Of a DNA stretch of 64,000 bases, positions 28,682 to 36,733 are shown piece after piece. Each line of letters opens with the position of its first letter. The stretch's first letter is position 1. Position numbers and translations under genes: made by a program. Below the pieces are notes generated by a model. It was not told where the DNA came from, searched no databases, and saw only the letters and a program-made list of their open reading frames with translations. Origin of the DNA: Bombiscardovia nodaiensis (lineage in GTDB: Bacteria; Actinomycetota; Actinomycetes; Actinomycetales; Bifidobacteriaceae); contig AP026798.1 of the NCBI GenBank assembly GCA_033127725.1, positions 2,046,001 through 2,110,000 of the forward strand. Reading direction: 5' to 3'.

Positions 28682-30631
28682 TCACTTGTTGCTCATGCGA
28701 CGAGAAACTGTCAGGCCAGCGCCAGCCAGAGCCAACAGCACTACTGCGCTGACAGCAAATGGCAGAACGTCAGAGCCGGAAGCAGCCAGAGGATCTTCAG
28801 ACTTGACCTTCTTCTTAGGATCGCCGGTAGCAGAGGAAACGCCAGCAGCACCCTTGGCTGGATCCTGAGCAGCAGGCTTGCCAGCCTCAGGAGCCTTTGC
28901 ATCAGCAGGCTTCTCAGCTTCAGGAGCCTTCTCAGCTGGCTTCTCAGCCTCAGGAGTCGTTACAGCTGGCTTCTCAGTTTCGGGAACCGTCTCAGCAGGC
29001 TTCTCAGCCTCAGGAACCTTCTCGGTCCAGCTGGCAGCTACGGAAACGTTCTTGTAGCCAGCCACAGAGCGAGAAACAGTGTTGAGCTCTGCCTTAATAT
29101 CTTGGAAGTCAACGGCTTCACCAGCGTGAGCGCCATCGGCGTAAACCCAACCAGCCAAGTCATAGCCCTCACGGACAGGCTTGGGCAGGGTCGCATTGCT
29201 CTTGAGAGCAATCTTATAGTCAGGGGTCAGCACAGTTTCGAAGGTGCCCAGGTTGCGAACGTTGTTGGAATCAGAGTTGTCCTGAAGAACAATATGAGGC
29301 AAATCACGAGCAACCCAGTTAGCGACTACCGTCTCATCGGCAGTAATAGGCGTGGAGAAGTTCACCGCACCTGCATTCACATCGGGCTGGCCAGGGTTAG
29401 CTGGATCCTCAGGATACCAATCGTCAAAAGCAAAACCGGTCAGTTCAGGAAGAACAGGAATATCAACGGTGTTGATAGCGGTGTTGCCCGCAACCTTAAC
29501 TTCCTTGTTCAGGCCAGTCTTAGCATCCTTGAAAGTCACGGTATTTGCGTTGGCAATGTTAATACCGTCAAAGGTGACAGTACCTTCAAATACCTTACCA
29601 GTGCCCAAAGAATCGTCCCTGAATTGCAGAGCATAGTGGGTGCCAGGAGTCAAAGCTGAGCTGCTCCAGCTGATCTTTCCTGTGGCCTGGTCAAAATGAT
29701 CAAATTGAGGAGTTCCAGCCACTGGAGTGGGGGCGAGGTAGCTACCATTGAAGCCCTTAATTGAGTCGACAACAATATTCTGACCATCAATTGACGGAGT
29801 ACGGCTAATGTCAGTCGAGGCGGAGAAGGTGTTCATAGTCGAGCCGGAGACCAAAGCATTTAATGGCGAGATGTCAGCAATCTTATTCCCGGTCAAATCC
29901 AGGCTTTCGAGATCCGACAATCCAGCTAACGGACTCACATCTTCAATCTGATTCTCAGGCAGATCCAGGCTTTGCAGGCTGGTGAAAGCAGACAGGCTGC
30001 TTGCGCTCGTGAACTTATTCTGTCCTAAGCTCAAAACCTTGAGGACACCACTAGATGCCAACGGAGCTAACGGAGCGACAGTGCTGATTTCGTTGTCATT
30101 TAAGGTCAAAGATACAATATTAGACATGCTGTTAATGTCTGCAGCCATAGAGGTCAAATCAGCATCAGAAATTTTAGATGTTGGCGAACCAGTCAAGTCC
30201 AAAACCTTGATATTGGTTGCTGAATTGATCTCATTCTTTGCAGTAGCAACCTGGCTCTTATTCAGTTTAACCATCGAGATTCCATTTTGCGAACCTGAAT
30301 CATACAGGTTTTCAAGGCCAGAGAAGTTGCTGATAGTCTGGGTAGAAAAATCAATTGAGAACGGCGTCTCGTTTACATTACCCAGAGTATGAGAACCATC
30401 CTGCATGCTGGAATCAAAGGTTGTGTTCATGGGCACGCCAAAATGATCTGCAACAGCTGTGGCCATTCCAACATCTGGGAAGCATGCAGAGATGGAATCC
30501 GAACCAACATTGCAGCCTGATGCAAAAGCAGGGTGAGAAGCGTTAACAGCTACTCCCACGCCTGTGGCTAATAGGGCGGCAGTTGCAATGCCTGCAGCTG
30601 TCCGCTTGAGTGAAATTGAAGATAACTTCAA
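28682..30631 (-). CDS. LRR/internalin-like cell-wall surface protein (surface protein 1)
   Basis: A 649-residue secreted protein. A signal peptide (1-38, ending AFAS) is followed by a short Cys module (CNVGSDSISACFPD), leucine-rich repeats of the internalin type (about 130-290, for example LTLNDNEIS, LSLGQNKF, LDLPENQIEDVSPL, LDLTGNKI), then Listeria/Bacteroides-type repeats (about 350-540) with FDDWYPEDP and LAGWVYADG. A Pro/Glu/Lys-Ala repeat spacer (about 548-612) leads to a C-terminal sorting signal at 615: LAASG, a hydrophobic stretch and RRMSNK. LAASG is a near match to LAxTG, the class E sortase motif. The start is TTG with AAGGAG upstream. No homopolymer tract, so unlike the next gene it is intact. 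Binding partners are unknown. Confidence 0.85.
   Translation of the reverse strand: MKLSSISLKRTAAGIATAALLATGVGVAVNASHPAFASGCNVGSDSISACFPDVGMATAVADHFGVPMNTTFDSSMQDGSHTLGNVNETPFSIDFSTQTISNFSGLENLYDSGSQNGISMVKLNKSQVATAKNEINSATNIKVLDLTGSPTSKISDADLTSMAADINSMSNIVSLTLNDNEISTVAPLAPLASSGVLKVLSLGQNKFTSASSLSAFTSLQSLDLPENQIEDVSPLAGLSDLESLDLTGNKIADISPLNALVSGSTMNTFSASTDISRTPSIDGQNIVVDSIKGFNGSYLAPTPVAGTPQFDHFDQATGKISWSSSALTPGTHYALQFRDDSLGTGKVFEGTVTFDGINIANANTVTFKDAKTGLNKEVKVAGNTAINTVDIPVLPELTGFAFDDWYPEDPANPGQPDVNAGAVNFSTPITADETVVANWVARDLPHIVLQDNSDSNNVRNLGTFETVLTPDYKIALKSNATLPKPVREGYDLAGWVYADGAHAGEAVDFQDIKAELNTVSRSVAGYKNVSVAASWTEKVPEAEKPAETVPETEKPAVTTPEAEKPAEKAPEAEKPADAKAPEAGKPAAQDPAKGAAGVSSATGDPKKKVKSEDPLAASGSDVLPFAVSAVVLLALAGAGLTVSRRMSNK
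28890..29035. repeat. In-gene repeat coding Pro-Glu-Lys-Ala units
   Basis: About five imperfect units of roughly 30 bp encode the wall-spanning spacer EKPAETVPET and similar. Such repeats can change length by recombination. Confidence 0.7.
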
Positions 30632-30963
30632 GGTGTACTCCTTCTTCTTTTTAATAGCAGTACCTGCCTAGGTACAGGGCTGCTCGTGCGCAATCTCCCC
30701 AAATTGGCACATCACTTGTAAGCAAAGCAACGCGCGCAAGCTCCGCAGCCCACGCGCATCTTTCGCTCAAAGCGATACCCTACTAATTTAACCTCGCGTC
30801 CTTACAAGCGCAAGCTCACCCGATCAAAGGAAGCGAGAACGAACCCCGTAAAAACCCCGAGATTAAACGAGACACCCCGCACATAACGGCGGGGTGTCTC
30901 TCCTAGTGAAAAAGAAGGTACATCTTTGTAATTTGGACGCTATATTCAGCGCCCAAATTCACT
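30632..30963. other. Intergenic region: surface-1 promoter area and surface-2 terminator
   Basis: 332 bp between the two surface genes. It contains the terminator of surface protein 2 at 30869-30900. The rest is the upstream region of surface protein 1, where no clear -35/-10 pair, operator or ORF was identified. Confidence 0.5.
30869..30900 (-). terminator. Intrinsic terminator of surface protein 2
   Basis: A perfect 12-bp stem, GAGACACCCCGC (30869-30880) with GCGGGGTGTCTC (30889-30900) and an eight-base loop, 64 bp past the stop. The minus strand continues GTTTAATC. Confidence 0.88.
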
Positions 30964-32989
30964 TCACCTGTTGCTGAAACGACGGGCTGCAACCAGGCCA
31001 ACAGCAGCCAGAGCTAGCAGCACTACGGCCGCGCCAGCGAAAGGCAGAATGTTGGAACCGGTGTAAGCCAAGGACTCAGGATCCTGAGCCTTTGCCTCAG
31101 CCTTGGCACCCTTGGCAGGGTCCACGGCCTTGGCCTTGTCGGCGGACTTATCAGCAGCGGCAGGCTTGTCCGCAGCGGCGGCAGGCTTGTCGGCAGAAGC
31201 AGGCTTGTCCTTATCGGCAGGAGCGACGGGAGCCTTGCCCTTGTCACCCTCTGCAGGAGCTGCAGGAGCTGCAGGAGCTGCAGGCTTCTTCGAGTCATCC
31301 TGCGAAGGCGCGACCGGTGTAACTGGGTTCTCAGCTGGCTTTTCTTCGCTCGCTGGAACTTCCTTCCACTGAGCATACAGAGTGGTCATAGCCTCGATAG
31401 CTACACCTTCCTTGACCTGGAACTCATACTTACCCTCAGGATCAACGGTCCAACGATCCAGCTGGAAGCCTTCGTGAGACCAAGTTGCTGCAGCCTTCTG
31501 AGTCTGCTCGTAGATATCACCCTTCTTGCCGAGCGTAATGCCAGCAGTAATGGCGTTCTTAGGATCCTTGGTATCAATGAGCTCAAGCGTGCCGGCAGTC
31601 TGGCCGTCATCCTTAACCCACTGTGCAAACAGAGTGGTCATCGGCTCGATGGCTTTGCCTTCCTTGACGTTGAAAGCATACTTGCCTTCTAGGTCAACGG
31701 TCCAACGGTCGAAGCGGTATCCTGGGTGGTTCCACTTGGCAATGGCCACCAGCGAGGGAGCATAGAGATGGCCCACAGCGCCCAAGGTTATCTGATCGGT
31801 GAGCACGTTCTTGGTGTCCATGGAATCAACAAACTCAACAGTGCCAACTTCTGCATCCGACTTCTGCCACTGCGCATAGAGCACAGTGTCAGCGGTAACA
31901 GCATCGTGGTCAAGATCGAAGGGCACTTTGCCTTCCTTATCGATAGACCAGTAAGGGAGCTTGCCGTCAACCTTCCAATCAGGAGCATTATCTTTTACAG
32001 CACCAGGCGTGTTGTCGTCGACCATAGCAGTCTGGGTCTGGAAGTTGGTCAGATCGTTAAAAGTGACCTCAACCAGGCTGTGCACATGCACAGTTCCCTT
32101 GACAGTACCAGTGTAGGTAATGTTGGTAGCGGGATCGAGATGGCTGTACTGATAGCTGTAAACAGCGTCGGGAGCAGCAGAAAGCGCCGACCAGGTCACA
32201 CCATCGGCAGCAACAGAGCCTCCGGCAGGTGACGATGCGGTAATCTCAGCAGGAGTCAAAGCGACACCGTTGACCGTTTCCAAGGCCAGCTTGAAGTTAC
32301 CACCAGGCTGAACCTTCGTTACACCCTTATCGATGGTGTCGGCAACAACTTCAATCCGAGCGTTCGGGAACTTGTTATAAGAAGCAACAGTGAGACCAGG
32401 ATTGCCCTGAGCATTGAGCGTGCCCACACCAGGCAGGGTCGCCATAGCAGCCATTTGCGCATCGGTGGCGTTGTTATTCATCATCACCAGCACGCCAAGG
32501 TGAGAAGACTCAGTGGCCAAGCCAAAAGAGCCTAGGGGGGCATAATCCGTAATACCGGGATTATTCGAGATATTGAGAGCGATGATATTGCCGGCCACTG
32601 TGGAAGTGCTCAATGCCTGTAATTCAGCGGTAGTCATACCAGAGCCGTCTGCATCAATGTCGGCGATGTTGACCAGATTATTAATACCAGTCCAGTCGGG
32701 AACATGAGTCCCATTCAGATCGAGTGACGAGATATTGTCCCGCATATCGTGGCTGAACACTGTGGAGCCGGATACACCCTGGCCGTAATTATTGATAATC
32801 ACTGTTGCCAGATCAGGTGCAAAGCAATCAGCGATCGTATCTGTGTCTACTGTACAAGTAGGCTGAATTCTTGTTAAGCCTGCAGAAGCCTGGGGGGGGG
32901 GTCATGACAAATCCCACGCCCGCAGCAAGCATGGCAGCAGCGGCAGTACCGCATACTACGCGCTTAAGCGAGGTAGATAATGGTTTCAA
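30964..32989 (-). CDS. LAxTG cell-wall surface protein, split by C10 tract (surface protein 2, OFF state)
   Basis: Two frames cover one gene. TTG at 32989, after AAGGAG, opens a signal peptide (MKPLSTSLKRVVCGTAAAAM...). The frame then hits a C10 tract at 32892-32901 and stops soon afterwards. In the frame that continues to 30964 the tract is followed by PQASAGLT, a good signal-peptidase site, and a Cys module (CTVDTDTIADCFAPD) like that of surface protein 1. With nine C the gene is one 674-residue ORF. The mature protein has an LRR-like N part, three Listeria/Bacteroides-type repeats (FDRWTVD...LFAQW), an Ala/Pro/Lys spacer and a LAYTG anchor with membrane helix and RRFSNR. A GTG at 32802 is not a credible start, since that product would lack a signal peptide. 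Confidence 0.82.
31252..31285. repeat. 9-bp in-frame tandem repeats in surface-2 spacer
   Basis: Three to four copies of a 9-bp unit (GCAGGAGCT) encode Ala/Pro units of the spacer. The array keeps frame whatever the copy number, so slippage would change only spacer length. Confidence 0.7.
32892..32901. repeat. Phase-variation tract: 10 G (C10 on coding strand)
   Basis: The run sits exactly between the signal-peptide and mature-protein frames of surface protein 2. Reading ATG-A then Cn then AG-GCT, frames join only when n is a multiple of three; here n is ten (OFF). Loss of one base (n=9) or gain of two (n=12) switches the gene ON. Confidence 0.85.
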
Positions 32990-33052
32990 TGTGAACTCCT
33001 TAATTTTCCTTCTTTGGTGCAACTAGCGCACTAAACGACGTACACGAGCTGC

Positions 33053-33077
33053 CGTTAAACTTCCCACAAGTTTAACG
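33053..33077. promoter_or_regulatory. Perfect palindrome downstream of a -10 box (operator or leader hairpin)
   Basis: CGTTAAACTT-CCCAC-AAGTTTAACG is a perfect 10-5-10 inverted repeat. It begins about eight bases downstream of the TATAAT at 33085-33090 (minus strand) and 64 bp upstream of the surface-protein-2 start. It may be a repressor site at the transcription start or an mRNA 5' hairpin. Confidence 0.65.
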
Positions 33078-33084
33078 TAATCGC

Positions 33085-33113
33085 ATTATACAATACGACT
33101 TCGAAAGACAGGC
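33085..33113 (-). promoter_or_regulatory. Promoter of surface protein 2
   Basis: A perfect -10 TATAAT on the minus strand (33085-33090) with a weak -35 candidate GCCTGT at 17-bp spacing (33108-33113). The transcription start would fall near 33078, at the edge of the palindrome. Confidence 0.6.
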
Positions 33114-33299
33114 GAGGTAAAAGACAGCAATGTTCTTAATCTGAACGTTCCCCGTCGTAGGCTCTCGTCGTGTCTCACAAGAATTAATTCTACACGCAAC
33201 TGTAGTCACAAGCGAACATGTGCACCGACCAAACTCCTGGCATAAGCTCCCCAAGACCGGGTGTCGCACAGGCGCAAAATACCCCGCCAAATATTCACA

Positions 33300-34055
33300 T
33301 TACTGGGCGGACTTGGGCGATTCGTCTAGGCTGACTGCGGGGTTGCCGATGATGAATTTAATTTCGCTGTGCCGGGGCGGGTGCAGGGCAATGCCGTAGC
33401 AGACCACTTCGCCCTCGGAGCCGAAAACTGTGGAATCCATGGCCAGCACCGGGGTGCCTTCATGCACGTCAAAGTAGCCAGCCACTTGTCCCCGGGCCTC
33501 CTCAATGCGCACCACCACCTCGTCACGCTCCAACTTCACCCCGTAGCGGGACTGCAAAAAATCGTACAGGGAGCCGGAGGTAAAGTCCTCCTGCAGCACC
33601 TCGGGGAAGCGCTCCAGACTCAGATACGTCACCACATGTTGTTGGAGAATGTCGTTGACATAGCGCAGGCGCTCCAGACGAATAATGCCAAAACTGGGGT
33701 CTATGCCCAAGACCCGGGCCACAGGCGTGTTGCGCACAACCTCATTGCTGATCACCTTGGTGTGGACGTACCGGCCCAAGTCGAGCTGCTGCCGGTAGAA
33801 GCCTTTAATCTGGCTGCTAATCACCTCGCGCGAAGCCGTCGGGCTCTCCGTTTTGAAGGTTCCTCTGCCCTGAGAGCGAACCACTTGCCCATCTCGGCTA
33901 ATATCTTCAATGGCCCTGCGCAGCGTGATGCGACTGACCCCATACTCCTGACAGAGCTCTTGTTCAGTGGGCAGCTGGTCGCCGGCGCTCATCGTCCTCA
34001 AACGAGCGCGCAAGCGATTTCTCACGGTTACATACTTCGGTACGCCACCCACCAT
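33300..34055 (-). CDS. GntR-family transcriptional regulator (HutC subfamily)
   Basis: A 251-residue regulator. The winged-helix part shows LPTEQELCQEYGVSRITLRRAIEDISRDGQVVRSQGRGTF, followed by a UTRA effector-binding domain (about 80-240: YVNDILQQHVVTYLSLERFPE, LYDFLQSRYGVKLERDEVVVRIEEAR, VLAMDSTVFGSEGEVVCYGIALHPPRHSEIKF). UTRA regulators usually sense a phosphorylated sugar. ATG at 34055 is chosen for AAGGA eight bases upstream; the frame extends to 34106. It lies directly behind the first UlaABC-type PTS operon but after its terminator, and is the likely regulator of that operon (inference). Confidence 0.88.
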   Translation of the reverse strand: MVGGVPKYVTVRNRLRARLRTMSAGDQLPTEQELCQEYGVSRITLRRAIEDISRDGQVVRSQGRGTFKTESPTASREVISSQIKGFYRQQLDLGRYVHTKVISNEVVRNTPVARVLGIDPSFGIIRLERLRYVNDILQQHVVTYLSLERFPEVLQEDFTSGSLYDFLQSRYGVKLERDEVVVRIEEARGQVAGYFDVHEGTPVLAMDSTVFGSEGEVVCYGIALHPPRHSEIKFIIGNPAVSLDESPKSAQ

Positions 34056-34110
34056 AGCGTGATTCCTTCCCAAAGAGACAGTTACCATCTTAAAGCTTAT
34101 ATACACAAAA

Positions 34111-34151
34111 GCGGGAATTGACTGAGCACCGCATTTACAGCCAATTCCCGC
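34111..34151 (-). terminator. Intrinsic terminator of PTS operon 1
   Basis: GCGGGAATTG (34111-34120) pairs with CAATTCCCGC (34142-34151) across a 21-nt loop; the minus strand continues TTTTGTG. It separates the PTS operon from the GntR gene. Confidence 0.85.
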
Positions 34152-34191
34152 TCATTCCGCTCCAGAAACTAGAGCGCTCCTAGCTATCCGC

Positions 34192-35589
34192 TTACTCGGC
34201 GGCAGCAGCCTGCCCAGCCAAAGCAGCTGCCGACTTGGCGCGCTTGGTCAGGAAGTAGGAAGCCGCGTAAATCAGCACGAGCACAACAGCCAGGCCCGCG
34301 ATAATCGCCACCTGCCCGCCAGCCTTGTTCAGGTAGCCCAGGAAGATACCGGCCACACCGAAGTCAGCGTCGGAGTAAGTCGCTGCGCCCTTGCCAACCT
34401 CGCCCAGCACGGGCAGAAGGAAGAAGGGCAGGAAGGTGATGGCCAAACCGTTGACGAAGGAACCGAGCACCGCGCCCCTGCGCCCGCCTGCGCCGTTCGC
34501 AATTACGCCGGTAGCGCCGCCAGTCATGAAGTGGGCCACCACGCCTGGGATGATGACGGTAGAGCCGCTCACAGCCAGGACGATCATGCCCACGATGCCA
34601 CCCACAAAGCTGGAGAGGAAGCCGATGAGCACGGCGTTGGGAGCGAAGGTGAAGGTGACGGGCACGTCGAGGGCGGGCTTAGCGTCCTTGACCAAATGCT
34701 CACTGATGCCCTTGAAGGCCGGCACAATCTCGCCCAAAACCACACGAACGCCGGCGAGAATAATGAACACGCCGGCCGAGAAAGTAGCAGCTTGCAGAAT
34801 TGAGTAGACAATGAAGTTCTGGCCGTCGCTCAACTTGCTTTCGATGTAGGACTGGCCGGCGAAAATTGCCACAATCACATAAATTACGGCCATGGACAGG
34901 GCAATAATCACCGTGGTGTCACGCAGGAAGGAGAGATTCTTGGGCACGTTAATCTCTTCTGTGGACTTGGATGGGTGTTTCTTGCTCTGGGTGAGTGTGG
35001 CCACCAGGCCGCCCAGGGCGATACCAGCGCCACCCGTGTGTCCGAGCGCCACATCGTCCGTGCCCGTGACCTTCTTCATAAAGGGCTGCACGATGGCGGG
35101 CGAAAGCGTGACCACTATACCCTGTGCAATCGAGCCGAAGACCAGCGTCTGCCAGGTTTGGAAGCCTGCCGCTACGAAAATAACGGTGATCATCGTGGCC
35201 ATATAGAAGGCCACGTGCCCCGACAAGTACACGTACTTAAAGTAGGACGTTGCCGACAGGAGAATGTTGACAATCATGCCGAAGAAGAAGACGAGGGCAG
35301 CGATAGAGCCGTATTTGACCAGCACGGTGCCCACAATGGCCTCGTTGTTGGGCACGACGCCCTGCACGTGGAAGGCGTGCTGGAACATGTCACCAAAGGG
35401 AGTCAGGGCATTGCTGACCACGCCGGCACCCGCCGCCAGAACCAGGAAGCCCACGAAGGTGCGGATAGTGCCCTTCAAAATGTCGGTAGCTGGCTTGCGC
35501 TGCAGGGCCAGGCCGATGAGGGAGATCAGCGCGACAATAACTGAAGGCTGTCGAAAAATGTCAAGTAAAACTTTGAGAAAGCCGTTCAT
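34192..35589 (-). CDS. PTS system EIIC, ascorbate/UlaA (SgaT) family (PTS 1)
   Basis: A 465-residue integral membrane permease of the PTS ascorbate-type (UlaA/SgaT) family with about ten to eleven membrane segments. Typical stretches are ALTPFGDMFQHAF, GVVPNNEAIVG, YVYLSGHVAFYM, LSPAIVQPFMKKVTG, ALGHTGGAGIALGG, LSFLRDTTVI, GVRVVLGEIVPAFKGI and the Gly-rich FMTGGATGVIANGAGGRRG. It would import and phosphorylate a sugar or sugar acid using the IIB and IIA partners encoded just upstream; ascorbate itself is only one possible substrate. It starts five bases after the IIB stop. Confidence 0.9.
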   Translation of the reverse strand: MNGFLKVLLDIFRQPSVIVALISLIGLALQRKPATDILKGTIRTFVGFLVLAAGAGVVSNALTPFGDMFQHAFHVQGVVPNNEAIVGTVLVKYGSIAALVFFFGMIVNILLSATSYFKYVYLSGHVAFYMATMITVIFVAAGFQTWQTLVFGSIAQGIVVTLSPAIVQPFMKKVTGTDDVALGHTGGAGIALGGLVATLTQSKKHPSKSTEEINVPKNLSFLRDTTVIIALSMAVIYVIVAIFAGQSYIESKLSDGQNFIVYSILQAATFSAGVFIILAGVRVVLGEIVPAFKGISEHLVKDAKPALDVPVTFTFAPNAVLIGFLSSFVGGIVGMIVLAVSGSTVIIPGVVAHFMTGGATGVIANGAGGRRGAVLGSFVNGLAITFLPFFLLPVLGEVGKGAATYSDADFGVAGIFLGYLNKAGGQVAIIAGLAVVLVLIYAASYFLTKRAKSAAALAGQAAAAE

Positions 35590-35594
35590 TGCTC

Positions 35595-35891
35595 TCAGTC
35601 CTTTCCGGGCACCGCTACGCCATGGCGCTCGAGGGCAGCCTTGACTTTGTCGGTAATTTCATTCATATCAATCAGGCTGTTGAGCGAGACAACGTCGCCT
35701 AATTCGCTCGCCGCGTCCGCTATGTCGCGCCCGCAGAAGAACACGTCCGCGTCGTTTGGTGTGGCCGAACCCAAATCCATGTGGTCGGTCTCCACGCCGG
35801 ATACGCCGAGCTGCTTGAGAGCCTTTTCAATGTTGAGCTGCGTCATGAAACTCGAGCCCAAGCCTGTGCTGCAAACTGTTACAATCTTCAT
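35595..35891 (-). CDS. PTS system EIIB, UlaB type (PTS 1)
   Basis: A 98-residue cytosolic phosphotransferase. The N-terminal loop VCSTGLGSSFM carries Cys7, the residue phosphorylated by IIA and used to phosphorylate the incoming substrate. Fold and length match the lactose/ascorbate IIB class. It is the middle gene of the IIA-IIB-IIC operon, with a 25-bp gap from IIA and 5 bp to IIC. Confidence 0.9.
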   Translation of the reverse strand: MKIVTVCSTGLGSSFMTQLNIEKALKQLGVSGVETDHMDLGSATPNDADVFFCGRDIADAASELGDVVSLNSLIDMNEITDKVKAALERHGVAVPGKD

Positions 35892-35915
35892 AATTTTCCT
35901 TTGTCTTTCGTCGTA

Positions 35916-36377
35916 TTACTCGTGTTGCGTTGACTTGCCCGTGAGCACCGCTTCCAGCTCCTGCTTGCTCGAAACCTGGGCCAAGCGCTGCTGGTTGCTT
36001 TCGTCACTCAAAAAAGTGGCGAGCGCCTGCATGAGGCTCAGATGCTTGTTGGCATCTTGCGCAGCCAGGCAAAACATGGTGGTTATGGGGTGGTCTTCAT
36101 CATCGGCCAGGAGGAAGGGTGTGCCTGCGTGGAGGGCAGACAGGGAGGTGGTAATGACTCCCGCTTCCGGCCGCGCATGGGCCAGGGCAACCCCCGAGCC
36201 TAAGTCCATGTAGGTGCCGCCGGGCTTAGCTATGGCTTCCTTCACGGCATCGACGTACGAAGTTTTGATGGTGCCAGCGTCCAGGAGCGGCTGCGCCACT
36301 TCATCAACCGCCTGCTTCCATCCAGGAACGCTCTCTTCGTAGAGCAATCCTCCAGGGCTTAAAAACTGTTCAAGCAC
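35916..36377 (-). CDS. PTS system EIIA, UlaC/mannitol-fructose type (PTS 1)
   Basis: A 153-residue IIA domain. The phosphorylated histidine is in SGVALAHARPE (about residue 67). It takes phosphate from HPr and passes it to the IIB cysteine. GTG at 36377 is preferred because GAGGAGG lies four to five bases upstream; a TTG at 36392 would start inside that site. First gene of the operon, behind a good promoter at 36416-36443. Confidence 0.88.
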   Translation of the reverse strand: MLEQFLSPGGLLYEESVPGWKQAVDEVAQPLLDAGTIKTSYVDAVKEAIAKPGGTYMDLGSGVALAHARPEAGVITTSLSALHAGTPFLLADDEDHPITTMFCLAAQDANKHLSLMQALATFLSDESNQQRLAQVSSKQELEAVLTGKSTQHE

Positions 36378-36415
36378 ATTGCCTCCTCGCAAAATGACGA
36401 CACCGGATAGGAAAC

Positions 36416-36443
36416 ATCATAACATTATAATAACTTAAGTCAA
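36416..36443 (-). promoter_or_regulatory. Promoter of PTS operon 1
   Basis: On the minus strand, -35 TTGACT and -10 TATGAT with a 16-bp spacer. The spacer and -10 contain a direct repeat GTTAT-TATAAT-GTTAT, a possible site for the GntR regulator (inference). The transcription start would be near 36409, about 30 bp before the IIA start. Confidence 0.75.
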
Positions 36444-36503
36444 GCGCGATGCGGTATTCGATAGAAATGCACGCATTTATGCGCAGAAAGCGCGAGAAAA
36501 ATG

Positions 36504-36535
36504 AAAAAGACCGGGTCGAAACCCGGTCTTTTTTT
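36504..36535. terminator. Bidirectional terminator after tRNA-Lys
   Basis: GACCGGGT-CGAA-ACCCGGTC (36509-36528), flanked by A5 on the left and T7 on the right, so it works on both strands. It follows the minus-strand tRNA gene. Confidence 0.92.
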
Positions 36536-36541
36536 GCTCTG

Positions 36542-36614
36542 TGCCCCGCGGGGGCTCGAACCCCGGACACGCTGATTAAGAGTCAGCTGCTCTAGCCAAC
36601 TGAGCTACAGGGGC
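36542..36614 (-). tRNA. tRNA-Lys (anticodon CTT), acceptor stem irregular
   Basis: The cloverleaf is clear: D arm TAGCTCAGTTGGCTAGAGC, anticodon arm GCTGA-CTCTTAA-TCAGC with CTT, and T arm CGGGG-TTCGAGC-CCCCG. The 5' acceptor strand is GCCCCTG. The 3' acceptor strand reads CGGGGC-A; a full seven-pair stem would need CGGGGGC-A. One G is missing in the run, leaving 73 instead of 74 nt and mispairing at the end of the stem. CCA is not encoded. A terminator follows at once. Confidence 0.85.
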
Positions 36615-36733
36615 GACGGCACATTGAAGAGCCAAGAAATAACTATAGCGCTTTTTTTGCCAGGCGCAAGATGACTGCTCTTCGGCGTGCCGAGCCGCCT
36701 ATCCTTTTGCCCACACCGGCCCAGCTCAACCGC

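Noticed and set aside
30964..32802. Surface protein 2 starting at GTG 32802
   Set aside because: Same argument: the signal peptide lies in the frame beginning at 32989, across the C10 tract.
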